Counted from the first letter of the stretch, positions 51,951-63,826 are shown. The stretch is 64,000 bases of DNA from Antilocapra americana (GCA_007570785.1 ML660777.1:2063845-2127844); one strand, 5' to 3'. Numbers and translations are program-made. Notes: a model not told the origin generated them from the letters alone.

Positions 51951-53048
51951 TACCTGAACAAGCGCCTGGGGTGGGAGACCCGAGGAGCAGGTTGAACGGC
52001 CCGAGTACCTCTCCCGAGTTTCCTTGAGTGTCTTGACCTCTTCTTGGGCTCAGGGAATTTTGGGTCTAGGTACTCGGTTGGCAGGTTCACTGTCTCCTCT
52101 CTTTTCGCAGAAAGGCGATTCAGCTTAGCACTGAGCCTTTTTAGGACCTGAACTGGACATTTCTCCTGGAGTCTCCGTGGGGGCGTGCCAGCTGCTAGCC
52201 CCGACCCTGGAGGTGGACCACGATGATTTCAGTGTCGTTTCCAGACCTGCACATTTGGTGTTTAGGGCGGGGAGAGAGGGTCCGCTTTACCTAAAAGAGC
52301 TTAACCCCTTTAGGGATATAGGCCCTTTAGAATATCAAATAGCTTTTGCCCTTTGAGGCGGGAAACTAACGCACCTAATTGCACCCAAAATATTCCGTAT
52401 AGTTGGGGGCGGAGGGGAGAGGATGAGCCGGATTCCCAAGCCTCGGGACTAGCAGATTAAGAACAGTTGCCAGGAGGGATCTGCCTGGAAGGAACCTGGT
52501 GGTAGGTGGGGAATCGAGCGCGGAGAGCCGTGGGGCTGCAAGTAGCCCTTCCCCATCCCCTCTGGGTCACTGGGGTCATCCCTTCTGGAGCTCGAGCAGG
52601 GGTCGTCGGCTCTGTTAGGATGCTAGTCTTCTGCGCGCTTCGGCGCTGGAAGCACTAAGCCCTTTCCCTCCCTGGCGGCTCACCGCCTCTTTCGCGCCAA
52701 GGCGGACTCACAGTGCCCCCTAGCGATCGCGTGGCTGAATTTTAAGGCGTTCAAGTTCCCGCAAACTTGATGTAGTTCAGCGAAAGGAGTAGCTTCAAGG
52801 TTTTATACTAGTTCCTGGCACCCTTTTAAAATACGAATGTTTATTTTTTTTTTTTGCATCAGATTCACCCTTGTACCCAGACACTGTTTCATAAGGACCT
52901 TTGACTTGTAGGAGGCAAATATTCCTGCACTTTGAATAATGCTGCTGAGAAAAGAAGTTACAGCAGATATTTATTTGGAACTTCCTATATGCCAGGAACC
53001 TACACATTTCTCTGTATGTATGGCAAGTATCATATTATTATACAGTGT
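51951..53048. other. Upstream flank of the CpG island
   Basis: Moderately GC-rich unique-looking sequence to about 52750 (CpGs at 52640-52735), then AT-rich. No exon recognised. Confidence 0.45.
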
Positions 53049-53252
53049 GGGGCTTCCCTGGTGGCTCAGTGGTAAAGAATCTTCCAGGAGACAGCAGTTT
53101 GATCCCTGAGACGGGAAGAGCCTCTGGAGAAGGAAATGGCAACCCACTCCAGTATTCTTGCCTGAGAAACCCCATGGACAGAGGAGCCTAGTGGGCCCTA
53201 GTACACTGGGGTCACAAAAGAGCAAGACACGACTTAGTGACTAAACAACAAC
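53049..53252 (+). mobile_element. Bov-tA SINE
   Basis: Sense copy with a small deletion after the A-box region; ends 'cgacttagtgactaaacaac'. Confidence 0.88.
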
Positions 53253-53589
53253 ATCCTACAGAAGAAAGGGACAGGCACTAAACGAATCCCCGTTCCTCCC
53301 ACCCAAGATGTCACTGTTCACAGGAGAGCTAGGCAGTGATTCAGTGCCTGTTTTCAGCCAGGAAGCTTCTGGAGAACATACAGAAAACATCTGGCAGGTT
53401 GTAACAGGGGGATGCATTTTGTTTTTAGACTTGGAAATGGAAAGATCCAGGTTGTACTGCTGTGATTTTTTTTTTTCTTTCCCCAGTTGTATGAAAAATC
53501 CAACAGTGTTACCAAGGGGTTCTTTGCTTGCTTATCTCTAGCCTTTTCCCCTCTGGGAGCTGAGAGATGTTCACCTTGCTCATTAATCT
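53253..53589. other. Intergenic stretch, nothing recognised
   Basis: Short frames on both strands around 53308-53593 have no recognisable features. Confidence 0.4.
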
Positions 53590-53720
53590 TCAATGACGGG
53601 CAGCAAGTGTTTTTATTTCCATTTTATAATTAGGGAAACTGGTTTGGGGAAAGATAAACGACTTGCCCAAGGTCACACAGTAAATCAGAGCAGAGACAAG
53701 AACAAACCTGCCACGTCAAA
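53590..53720 (+). mobile_element. MIR SINE
   Basis: 'tttccattttataattaggg' and 'cttgcccaaggtcacacag' identify a MIR. Confidence 0.78.
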
Positions 53721-54149
53721 GTGTCTCCCCAGCCGGTGGCAGTGATTCTCCCTTTATTTATGTTCAAGTCGGTATCCAATTAGGAAATAAAGCATCCTGG
53801 TACTCTCTTTGGAAGGGAAGCCTTTTCTAAATTAATCACTTGCTAATCAGTCATAAATAAAACTTACTGTTACCTCTATAGAAAGCCTGCTGTGTGGAGT
53901 CTTCACTAGCCTGAACAACAGAAACACGTTCCAGATACTTCTACCGGCCTCTCTCCTTCCCTGCACTTGCTCAAGCGTTTTGTGTGTGGACCCTCAAGGC
54001 TCTTTCTTCTGCTTGCCTTAGCATATTGAACCTCTAAGTAGATTTAGTTCCAGAGGCAACTACATGTAATCTCAAATACAAAAGTTTTGTAGGCTTAACA
54101 GGAGGGAGAGCCACAAGGCTAAAATCCAAAGTAAAACAGGCAATTTTAA

Positions 54150-54435
54150 AGATTTAGAACTGTAGTGTTTTGGAGCTAGAAGGCCTTTCAAGGTCATCTC
54201 AAGCATCCTTGTTTACAAGAAGGAAGTTGAGGCTCTGAAGGTCAAGTCACTTACCTAAGGTCATACCGCTGGTTGGTGACAGATCTAGGACAGGAACCCA
54301 GATCTGTTTCCTCATGTGATCATCACAATGCACTGCATTACCTCATTTTTGCTGTAAGCGCCTGGCTACTGTCAAAATCATTCATTTACTCATCAAATGT
54401 TTATTAAGTAGGCACTTCAGTGCCAGGCACTGAAG
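54150..54435 (+). mobile_element. MIR and L2 fragments
   Basis: 54190-54310 ('gttgaggctctgaaggtc', 'cctaaggtcatacc') is MIR-like. 54375-54435 ('catttactcatcaaatg', 'agtgccaggcactga') is an L2 3' end. Confidence 0.6.
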
Positions 54436-55794
54436 CAAAAAGAGAAGAGTTTTTCTTCATTAATTGGAACTGGAGAGATTTCAGCATTCTAAATATGTAG
54501 AGAATAAGCCCATAGTTTGTTTTTTTTTTTTTTGTATGTGGGTTCATGAATTAAGAAGATTACAAAGGTGATATTTTCTTCTATCTTTAATTAATTATTC
54601 AAATTCCATGAATCATTACATTAGCCAAAATTTGTAATTAAACTATTCTACATCCAGACAAAAATGTACTTTAAAAAATACAAGTGGCTATTATGCTTCT
54701 AGGCACAGCCTTAGAACACCAAATTAATTTACTCAACATGCATTGTCAAGTACCTATAATTTTACAAGTATTTTCAAGTGCTATTGCATTATTAGAATTT
54801 CTTTCTTTTTAAAAAAAAATCCAAAACATTTATGATGCTGATTATTATTTAATGTTTGGGGCCAGATTTTTTTTTTTAGAAAGAGGACCCCCTCGTCTGA
54901 TGAAAATCAATGATAAAATAGGTTTTCTTTAACCTATCTTAAACAAAGTTTCTGAAAGTTTCTTTTTAGGCATTCTTTTGAACTGTTTTGTAATGGTAAT
55001 AACTGGCAAAATGCCTATTAATACTCAGTGTAATAAATTAATGATAATTATATTCAAGCTTTAAATTCTAAATCTCAGAAGACAACTTTTCTACTTTGCT
55101 CAGACTCTGTAACTTGATTTAAGGATATAGAATGAAAATAATTTGTTTTGAAATTTTCTTGTGCCACATAAGGTTTCATGAGGTTTCACACCATTTTTTA
55201 AAGATAAATGTTCACACATAGGGTGTGTAAAAATTAAATTCCATTAACATCTATTAAATGTCAGTCCCCAGGATGTCTAGGCTTGTAAAAGTCAAGGATA
55301 TATAACACTAATCTTAAAATGCAGAATATGTCTTGCCTCTGTTTAAACTACGAGCTGAAAAGCATCTAGGAGGAACATATGCCATAGAGAGAAAAAAGAA
55401 TAATGGACTGGAGTGATGTTACAGGCAATCTGTTCTCCAGTGGCTGGGAGTCAGGCACTGGGTTGGCAACTTAATTGGGGGCAGGGTGGGCGGGGATGTC
55501 TGTTAATATGTCTGAGCTGTATACAGTATACTCATGTGTGACAACACTTATATGAAAGGAGAGACATAGAGCAGTAGGGAGCAGCAGCAGGATTCCATTA
55601 GATAATTCATTACTATTATAACAGGCCTTTCTTTCTTTGAGGAAGGAACAAAGGGTAAAAAAGAATATGTTCAAAAAGTCAGAGAACTGGAGATCACTAA
55701 CAGAAAGAGCCAAGCAAGAGATTAATAGTGATAGAAAATAAAATGAGATCCATTTTTTAACAAGCTTATGCTCTTATCTCTGGTCTGCTCTCCT
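54436..55794. other. AT-rich intergenic stretch, nothing recognised
   Basis: Many homopolymer A/T runs (54520-54532 and 54869-54878 are T). No exon. Confidence 0.45.
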
Positions 55795-55998
55795 GCTGTT
55801 CAGACACTCAGTCGTGTCTGACCCTCTGTGACCCCCATGGACTGTAGCCCACCAGGCTCCTCTGTCCATGGGATTCTCCAGGCAAGAATACTGGAGTGGA
55901 TTGCCATGCTCTCCTCCAGGGGATCTTCCTGACCCAAGGATCGAACTCAGGTCTACTGCATTGCAGGCTGATTCTTTACCACTCTGGTAAGCCCCCCA
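55795..55998 (-). mobile_element. Bov-tA SINE, antisense
   Basis: From 'tgctgttcagacactcagtc' to 'ctttaccactctggtaagcc'. Confidence 0.87.
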
Positions 55999-57169
55999 AT
56001 TTCTGTATTTTCAAATGTTCTCAGGAAGCGGAGGAAAGAATTTGTTTGGTGTTTCCTAAGGTAAAGATGACAGATGAAGTTATTTTGTTAAATGATCTTA
56101 GGAATAGCTTTTTTTTTCTCATCTAAATCAGCCAAGTTAACTTACCACCTCAAAATTAGGTTATACTGATATAATCAAAATAATCTCAATACAGGTGAAA
56201 TGATATTGATGAAAGCTATTTCATACAAGTGCAAGTTATTTACCTAATCACAACCATTAAATCACTCAGTTTATGACCAGGTGTGAAAAACTGAACAAAT
56301 ACGAGTTGTTCCCACCTAACAGTTGATTTCCATTCCAGTCTTAAGATAAATGATTTGGTGAGGCTGCTTCCTGAGGTCTCTTTGGCTCGCTGTGACTATG
56401 AGGTTCTGGGTGTTCTTTTTTGAGACAAAATAATTGTTGTTGTTGTTTTTTTTCCACCTCTTTCTTCTTACTTGGTTTAAGTTTGCTCTTGGGATATACA
56501 CTCTAAAATTCTTAAAGAACCGTGAACCTTTAACTTAAAGAAAACCTGCATGTAATTGGAGCCCCTATGGAAACCTCAGTTTGTCACCATGAGCTTGAAA
56601 GCTTCTAAACATAGTTTTTTTTTTTTAATAGCTAATGGTTATTAATAAATGTGATTCTTTGACATTGAATAAAGAAATATATCCACATTTGGAGGTCCTA
56701 CCTGTATCAGTATATTTTCCAAATATTGTCACAAAATCATGCCTGGTGAAAGATCCACTGAAAGAGAAAGATAAACCTATTCATAACTGAATAGGAAAAG
56801 TTCATTGACATGGTTTTAGATTTCACATTGCAACTAACATTTAGAGAAGTAAAGGTTTTCATCAAGGTTTCATATAGTACCAAGAAGAATATCTACAATT
56901 ATCTGAAAAGGGTGTTAAAACAATCCTTCCACTTCTAACAACACATCTTTGTGATGATGGATTTTTTTAATGTGCTTCAAGTAAAGCAACAGATTGAATA
57001 CAGAAGCAGAAAGAAGCAGCCAGCAGTCTGGCTTAAGAGATTAATAAAAATGTTAAACAGTGCTCTTCTTGTTAATTTTTTATTTTGGAAAATAGAGTTT
57101 CCCACATAAAAGCTATTTATGTTGACATATAATGTTTGATTATTGTTATTTTAAACAAATAACTCTTTT
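55999..57169. other. AT-rich intergenic stretch, nothing recognised
   Basis: No exon or ruminant repeat seen. Confidence 0.4.
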
Positions 57170-57267
57170 AAGTTTGTGGGATTTTAGTTCCCTGACCAGG
57201 GATCAAACCAGGGCCCTTGGCTGTGAGAGCACAGAATCCTAACCATTGGGCAGCCAGTTAATTCCCA
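57170..57267 (-). mobile_element. CHR-type SINE fragment, antisense
   Basis: 'ttccctgaccagggatcaaa' to 'cattgggcagccagttaat'. Confidence 0.72.
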
Positions 57268-58072
57268 AACAAAGAAGTATTTTAAAGTTTTCTCTGTTTT
57301 ACTTTCTAAAATAGTAAATACCAGTAGATAAAATTGACAAAAGCAAAAGCTCTTCAGGATCCTCAATAATTTTTAGGACTGTAATGTACTCATAAGGCAA
57401 AAAAGTTTGAGAACTGCTCATCTAAGTGGTATGTCAATGGCTGACAGCATCACCAAAAGAGGGACATCCAGATATTACTATTACTTCCAATTGGAAATAG
57501 ACACTACCTATGAAGAAGTCTTACTAAAAGTTATGTTGAACTTGATTCTGATCAGAGCTCTACAAGTAATTAGCAAAAAGCTCTATAAGTAATTGGCAAT
57601 TTATAGGAAACGCTGTATCTCCACACTTAACAAGAGTGCGAGAATAAACACGTGGAAGTTATAATCAGCAAAATCCAGAATGAAAGGAGATTGCAGGGGG
57701 GAAAAGACCATTTTTCTTCAACAAAAGTGGCAAAATAGAGTGGCTGGGGAGGGGAATTGGGAGACAGGGACTTTGACAAGAAACAAAGGGCAGATCAAAC
57801 AATTAAAAAATACAGACTTCTCCTGGAACCTGATTCAAACAAACATTGTTAAATATCTTTATAAGAAACTGAGAAAAATGTGAATATTGCCTAAATATTT
57901 GTTGACATTAAGAAATCGATCATTTTAAGGTGTAATACTAGTATTATGGTTGTGTGCTTGTGTTTTTTCTTAACGTAGCTGCTACTCTATAGAGATGCAA
58001 ATTTTGCAGGTGAAATGATATAATGCCTAGATTTGTTTCAGAGTTAACCTGGAGAAGTAAGAAGTAGAGATA
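57268..58072. other. AT-rich intergenic stretch, nothing recognised
   Basis: No exon; short frames only. Confidence 0.4.
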
Positions 58073-58128
58073 CTGAGTTGGCCACAAAGTTTTGGCCAAC
58101 AAACCCAAACTTTTTGGAAAACCCAATA
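58073..58128. mobile_element. Mariner-type DNA transposon remnant
   Basis: Reads 'gttggccacaaagttttggc' followed by 'aacccaaactttttgg' and 'cccaata', resembling the terminal region of ruminant mariner elements. About 56 bp remain, with no transposase. Confidence 0.65.
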
Positions 58129-58348
58129 CATGAAACAAGCTTGACCATGAATTAATTGTTGAAGCTGGGTAATATTAAATTGGGTTCATTATATTATTTT
58201 CATTACGATTTTACATTTTCCAATTTTCATAATAAAAGGTTAACAAATATACAGGCAATGCAAACTCCATGTTATTCTGTAGGATGACTTGCAACCCTTA
58301 GATGAACAAAAGGTGGTCTGTTGTAATTACAGTCCTAACTACTCTCAA

Positions 58349-58564
58349 AGGAGCTTCCCCTGGTGGCTCAGTGGTAAAGAATCCATCTGCAATGCAAGAA
58401 ACACAGGTTCGATCCCTGGGTTGGGAAGATCCCCTGGAGAAGGAAATGGCAATCCACTCCAATATTCTTGCCTGGGAAAACCATGGACAGAGCAGCTTGG
58501 CAGGCTACAGTCCATGGGGGTCTCAAAGAGTCAGACACGACTGAACCAACGGGATGCACATGCC
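58349..58564 (+). mobile_element. Bov-tA SINE
   Basis: Complete sense copy flanked by ACTCTCAA at 58341-58348 and 58565-58572. It carries a GGTTCGATCCC B box. Confidence 0.9.
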
Positions 58565-59036
58565 ACTCTCAAGAGGTGATATTGACATTGACAGAGATCA
58601 GAGAGATTATGTAAAGGTCAGAGTTGCAGACAACTAGAACTATACCTGTGACAAAAGCTCCATTTCAAAGAGTATAATCAATGTCCAGTACACAAGTAGG
58701 TGGAACTAGAACTAAAAAAATGTAAATACCTTACTTCATTGATTAGTTTTTATCATTTAATATTCATTGAGTGCCTGTCATGTTTCTTGCACTCTTGTAA
58801 GTGTGGAGATATAGCAGTGCCTAAAGAGGGACAAAGTTTTTGTCCTTGAAAGTCTCAAATGAAAAACTATATCATTTCAGATGGAGATAAAAATATAAAG
58901 AAAAATAAAGGGGAGAGAAGATGTCATGAAATACCTGGAGGAAGGAGTGTTCTGGGTAGCCGAGACACCAAATGGAAAGATACTGAGGCAGGATCAAACA
59001 CAGTGCATTTGGGAAGAAACGAGAAGGTCTAAGAAC

Positions 59037-59050
59037 GGGGGGGGGGGGGG
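59037..59050 (+). repeat. Mononucleotide G run (14)
   Basis: Fourteen consecutive G residues inside the L2-like sequence. Confidence 0.9.
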
Positions 59051-59135
59051 AGTAAAAGCACAGGAGAGTGGAAGCAAGAGGAATCAGAGAGGCAAGGCAG
59101 GACCAAATTGCTCTAAGGGGTATTTGGCCCTGTTT

Positions 59136-59352
59136 TAAACTGGGTGGCAATAGTGGTAAAGAACCCTTCTGCTAATTCAGGAAACATAAGGGATACGGGT
59201 TTGATTCTGGGTTCAGGAAGATCCCTTGGAGGAGGGCACAGCAAACCACTCCAGTATTCTTGCCCAGAAATCCCATGGACAGAGGAGACTGGCGGGCTAC
59301 AGTTCATAGGATCTCAAAGAGTCGGACATGACTGAAGCAATTTAACAAACAG
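59136..59352 (+). mobile_element. Bov-tA SINE, diverged
   Basis: Head is poorly preserved; the body 'ggaagatcccttggaggagg' to 'catgactgaagcaatttaac' is clear. Confidence 0.8.
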
Positions 59353-59560
59353 CACACAAATATGATAAAAAGTCACTGGAGAGTTCTGGGCCAGGAGAAC
59401 TTGAGCTGATTCATAATTTAACAGGACTATTCTATCTACTTCATGGAATAGAGACCACAGGGATCAAGGGCAGAAGCAGTGTTCAATAGGCCTAGCAAAG
59501 CCTTGGACCTGGTCCCTACAGAGGCAAATCTGGGGTGAGAAATGTTCAGAATTTATGATA

Positions 59561-59885
59561 CAGACATACCTCATTTTATTGTGCTTCATTTTATTGGGCT
59601 TTTAAGATACTGCATTTTTCATTCATTGGAGGTTTGTGGCAACCCTGAGTTGTACAATTCTATCAGCATCATTTTTTTCCCCAACAACATTATCTTTTCA
59701 TTAAGGTATGTACATTGTTTTTAAAGATGCAATGCCATCATACACTTGATAGACTTCAATATAGTGTACACATAACTTTTATATGCACTAGGAAACAAAA
59801 AAATTCTTACAACTTGCTTTATTGTGATATTCACTTTATTGCAGTGGTCTGTAATTGAACCTGCAATATCTCCAAAGACTGCCTG
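59561..59885. mobile_element. Tigger1-type MITE, 325 bp
   Basis: Termini CAGACATACCTC and the inverted GACTGCCTG are flanked by TA at 59559-59560 and 59886-59887. The inner ends match Tigger1 ('cattttattgtgcttcattt', 'aacataacttttatatgcac', 'gcagtggtctgtaattgaac'), while the transposase region is deleted. Confidence 0.88.
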
Positions 59886-60129
59886 TAGTAGTAATGCTTG
59901 CTAGATGCGGGCTGTGGACTCCTAAATATTTGACATGAGCAAGTGAGGGACCAGTTGCCATCTTCTAAAATAGAGGGACAGGAGTGAGTTTGGGAGTGGG
60001 GAGGGAAAAGAAGCAAGAGTCCTCATTCTGACATACCAAGTTTCTTTCAGGTGCCTAACAGTCATCTAAGTAGAGTTATTCAAGAGGCGTCTGCAGCCAG
60101 GGGAGAATAGGAGGTAGAAATATCATTGT
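59886..60129. other. Ancient repeat-like intergenic sequence
   Basis: Purine-rich, 'ttcaggtgcctaacagtcat' resembles old LINE sequence; not firmly named. Confidence 0.4.
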
Positions 60130-60343
60130 TGTGTTGTTGTTTAGTTGCTCAGTTGTGTCCAATTCTTTGTGATTCCGTGGACTCAATATAACCCACCAGG
60201 CTTCTCTCTCCATGGGATTTCCTAGGCAAGAATTCTGGAGTGGGTTTCCATGCCCTCCTCCAGGGCGTCTTCCCAACCCAGGGATCCAATCCAAGTCTCC
60301 TGCATTGCAGGCAGATTCTTTACCACTGAGCCCCCTTGACCAT
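60130..60343 (-). mobile_element. Bov-tA SINE, antisense
   Basis: From 'gttgtttagttgctcagttg' to 'tctttaccactgagccccc'. Confidence 0.87.
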
Positions 60344-61545
60344 TTCAGCGTATAGTTAGTACATAAAATCATAGGATAAAGTGAGATTAGATTAAAGAAG
60401 GCAAGCAATGAGCATTTAGAGTACCTCAACATGGAGACTCCAAGAGGGACTCTGAGGAGCCACAGCAGAGAAGGATCAGCTGGTGAGCTCAGCGTGGGGC
60501 CCGTGAATAAAGCCATTTCAAGATAAGCAATTGTATCCACCACTGCTGAGGGACCCAGAGGTGGAAGGACTGAAACTGACCTGGATTGGCAAAAGGAGAC
60601 TAGTTTCTGGCCTTGCCCAGAGCAGTCTCATCCATGGGAGTGGGCACGGAGGGAGCAGGTAGCTGTGACAATACCAGAAAAATGGGTGGGGGCTAGAGAA
60701 TGTTATGCAGTAATGGAAGGGTCTTTTTTAGTAACGAGAAATTTCTTCCTGCGGGGCTGCCAAAGGGAAGGATTCAGGAAGGGGGGGGTGATACAGGAGC
60801 AGAGCCCCTGGGTGGATGCGAGGGGATGTAAACGGAACCCAAGGCAGGTGTGGGTGCTCTGGCCTCGGGTAGGAGCCCAGCTGGTGCGTTTCATTTGCAG
60901 CAGGTGAGAAAGCAAGTCTGTGAGGACAGACACAGGTAGCTGAGTAGATGTGGGGATGGGGGTATGTGGAATTTCTGTTCTGATTGATGACCAAAGGCAA
61001 AGTCATCTAATGAGAAAGAAGGCAAGGGAGACATGAGATAGTGTAGAAAAACAGTCATCCTAGAGACTGGAAAAGGCAATTGACTAGAGAAATATAGCAG
61101 GGATGCCAGGAATCCTGGGGTCATGTTTGCAGCTTATGGTCATAAATTGAATGAGACCAGCTGGCAGCATTGTGTGGTGTTCTTCAGTGGCATTGAGCCG
61201 CTCCCATGCAAGTGCAGAGCTGGCCCAGAAAATTCACTTTAAACACAACTTGACTTAGAAAAACAATAAGATGCAAGAGAGGATTAACATATAGGAAGTG
61301 AAAAAGTGGAACAACCCAACAAACTCAAAATCTGACAGTCTTTCTGTTATCCAACATAAAGCAAAGAAAGAATTGATCTAGTTAATTGAATAATCTGGCT
61401 AACAACGAACTTTGTTAAATAAGATTGTACATGTTTAAAGGATTAGTATAAATAAAACACCTACTGGAACCATACTGGCAACCTTCTTGATTCAGAGGAC
61501 AGTGTAGTACGTTGGGGTAATAAATAGGAGCATCAGTTACTCATT
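60344..61545. other. Intergenic, probably ancient LINE in part
   Basis: 60360-61130 is purine-rich and looks continuous with the old repeat left of the SINE. The rest is unrecognised. No exon. Confidence 0.4.
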
Positions 61546-61556
61546 ACAATATATCA

Positions 61557-62481
61557 ACCCAATCAAAAAGTGGGCCAAAGAATTGAACAGACGTTTCTCC
61601 AAAGAAGACATAAAAATGGCTAACAAACACATGAAAAGATGCTCAACATCACTCATTATCAGAGAAATGCAAATCAAAACCACAATGAGATATCACTTCA
61701 CACCACTCAGAATGGCTGCAATCCAAAAATCCACAAGTAATAAATGCTGGAGAGGATGTGGAGAAAAGGGAACTCTCTTACACTGTTGGTGGGATTGCAA
61801 ACTAGTACAGCCTCTATGGAAAACAGTGTGGAGGTTCCTTAAAAAACTGCAAATAGTCCTGCCATATGACCCAGCAATCCCACTGTTGGGCATATACACC
61901 GAGGAAACCAGAATTGAAAGAGACACGTGTACCCCAATGTTCATCGCTGCTTTATTTACAATAGCCAGGACATGGAACCAACCTAGATACCCATCAACTG
62001 ACGAATGGATAAGAAAGCTGTGGTACATATACACAATGGAATATTACTCATCATTAAGGAAAAATTCATTTGAATCAGTTCTACTCAGATGGACGAAACT
62101 GGAGCCCATTATCCAGAGTGAAGTAAGCCAGAAGCAAAAACAACAATACAGTATATTAACGCATATATATGGAATTTAGAAAGACGGTAACAAGAACCCA
62201 GCATGCGAGACAGCAAAAGAAACGCAGATGTATAGAATAGACTCAGGGCCTCTGTGGATGAGGGAAAGGGTGGGATGATATGGGAGAATGGCATTGAAAC
62301 ATGTTAATTATCATATGTCTAAGCAATAGCCGGCCCAGGATTGATGCTTGGGACTGGTGCAACGAGATTTCCCGGGGGGAGGGAGGAGGGAGGGGGGTTC
62401 TGGAGGGGGAGCATATGTAAACCCATGGTGATATCATGTCATTGTTTGGCAAAACTAATAAAAAAAATGTTAAAAAAAAAA
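61557..62481 (+). mobile_element. Young 5'-truncated bovine-type L1
   Basis: A ~925-bp L1 3' end bounded by a perfect 11-bp duplication, ACAATATATCA, at 61546-61556 and 62482-62492. It holds the ORF2 C-terminus, a 3' UTR with a G-rich tract (62370-62412), and an A-rich tail with AATAAA at about 62457-62463. The body is little decayed compared with the other L1 pieces in the window. Confidence 0.93.
61559..62179 (+). CDS. L1 ORF2 C-terminal fragment, uninterrupted
   Basis: About 206 codons of L1 ORF2 remain open to a stop at 62177-62179. Recognisable segments are [34 protein letters not shown] (the cysteine-rich segment near the L1 C-terminus), [10 protein letters not shown] and [16 protein letters not shown]. 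The endonuclease and reverse-transcriptase domains are absent through 5' truncation, so no activity is expected. It is not a host gene; transcription would need a neighbouring promoter. Confidence 0.9.
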   Translation, partial: PIKKWAKELNRRFSKEDIKMANKHMKRCSTSLIIREMQIKTTMRYHFTPLRMAAIQKSTSNKCWRGCGEKGTLLHCWWDCKLVQPLWKTVWRFLKKLQIVLPYDPAIPLLGIYTEETRIERDTCTPMFIAALFTIARTWNQPRYPSTDEWIRKLWYIYTMEYYSSLRKNSFESVLLRWTKLEPIIQSEVSQKQKQQYSILTHIYGI

Positions 62482-62492
62482 ACAATATATCA

Positions 62493-62782
62493 GTACATGA
62501 GTACAGTACAGTATTAATCAGTACATCATTACTGTACTAATCTTGATATTACAGCAAAAAGGAGACAATGACTATTAAATTTGGTTAGATTAACTTAATC
62601 CTATACCTAGAAATGATGGGAAATGACTTAAGCTTTTTCTTTCCAGAAAATTCTGAAAGATTATGCTGCCAAAGGTAAAAGAAAGGTGGGAATAATTTAT
62701 ACCATGAAAGATTTATAAAATATAAAAGCTATAAAGTAGACTTTTCCTGAAGATATCCAAAAAGAAGATCTTTAGAAAAACT
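62493..62782. other. AT-rich intergenic stretch, nothing recognised
   Basis: 62490-62540 has partial repeats of 'cagtaca' and 'gtactaatc' type. No exon. Confidence 0.4.
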
Positions 62783-62794
62783 ATGTTCTCCAAG

Positions 62795-63065
62795 CAGAGA
62801 AGGAGATGGCACCCCACTCCAGTACTCTTGCCTGGAAAATCCCATGGATGGAGGAGCCTGGTAAGCTGCAGTCCATGGGGTGGCAAAGAGTCGGACACGA
62901 CTGAGTGACTTAACTTTCACTTTTCACTTTCATGCACTGGAGAAGGAAATGGCAACCCACTCCAGTGTTCTTGCCTGGAGAATCCCAGGGATGGGGGAGC
63001 CTGGTGGGCTGCTGTCTATGGGGTCACACAGTTGGACACAACTGAAGCGATTTATCAGCAGCAGC
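62795..63065 (+). mobile_element. Bov-A2 dimer SINE, young
   Basis: Two BovA monomers with a 'ttcactttcatgcactgg' linker and an AGCAGCAGC end, flanked by a perfect 12-bp duplication, ATGTTCTCCAAG, at 62783-62794 and 63066-63077. Confidence 0.93.
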
Positions 63066-63187
63066 ATGTTCTCCAAGAAATTTTATAAGATTAACGGGAA
63101 AAAGTATTTAAAATTTCTTGACAAAAAAATTAGGGTGTCCACTAAAATAGAAATTCTATGAAGCAAATATTGAATGATAAATATGAA

Positions 63188-63406
63188 GTGAAGTGAACTG
63201 AAGTGAAAATCGCTTAGTTGTGTCCAACTCTGCAACCCGACGGAATGGATCCCGCCAGGCTTCTCTGTCCATGGGAGTTTCCAGGCAAGAATACTGGAGT
63301 GGGTTGCCATGCCCTTCTCTAGGGGATCTTCCCAACCCAGGGATCAAACCCAGGTCTCCAGCGTCGCAGACAGATTCTTTACAGTTTGAGCTACCAGGGA
63401 AGCTCA
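63188..63406 (-). mobile_element. Bov-tA SINE, antisense
   Basis: Complete copy flanked by a perfect 11-bp duplication, ATAAATATGAA, at 63177-63187 and 63407-63417. Confidence 0.92.
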
Positions 63407-63605
63407 ATAAATATGAATAAAATGATAAATGTGCAATATTACAGAAAATTACTTATGTTTATTTTCTAATTCCTTATGGAATTTCTGGGTAAGGGCAGAA
63501 TTATTTGAAATAAGTGTCATAGATTGTTAGAGTATAGTAGAAAGACACGGGGTCGTGCCTTTCTTTAGGCTACACATAGCTCCTACACGTTTACAGGAAT
63601 GCTGT

Positions 63606-63826
63606 GGGTTTCCAAGGTGGCCACTAGTGGTAAAGATTCCACCTGCCAGTGCAGGAGACGCAAGAGAGGCAAGTTTGATCCCTGGGCCAGGAAGATACCC
63701 TGAAGTAGGAAATGGCAACCCACTCCAGTATTATTGCCTAGAAAATTCCATGGGTAGAGGAGTCTAGTTGACTACAGTCCATGGGCTTGCAAAGAACTAG
63801 ATGTGACTGAGCAACTGAGCACAAAT
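63606..63826 (+). mobile_element. Bov-tA SINE
   Basis: Sense copy, 'gggtttccaaggtggccact' to 'gtgactgagcaactgagcac'. Confidence 0.88.

Larger units (their letters stand above)
58760..59540 (+). mobile_element. L2-like ancient LINE, split by a SINE
   Basis: 'attcattgagtgcctgtcat', 'atactgaggcaggatcaaac' and, after the SINE, 'agtcactggagagttctggg' follow the order of mammalian L2-type 3' sequence. Diverged; family assignment is tentative. Confidence 0.55.

Noticed and set aside
51232..51957. 241-codon plus-strand frame in the CpG island
   Set aside because: Kept only as a possible non-coding transcript; long frames are expected in stop-poor GC-rich DNA, and a 224-codon frame exists on the other strand too.
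61559..62179. L1 ORF2 piece as a novel host gene
   Set aside because: Clear L1 motifs, L1 3' UTR, A-tail and target-site duplications identify a retrotransposon fragment.
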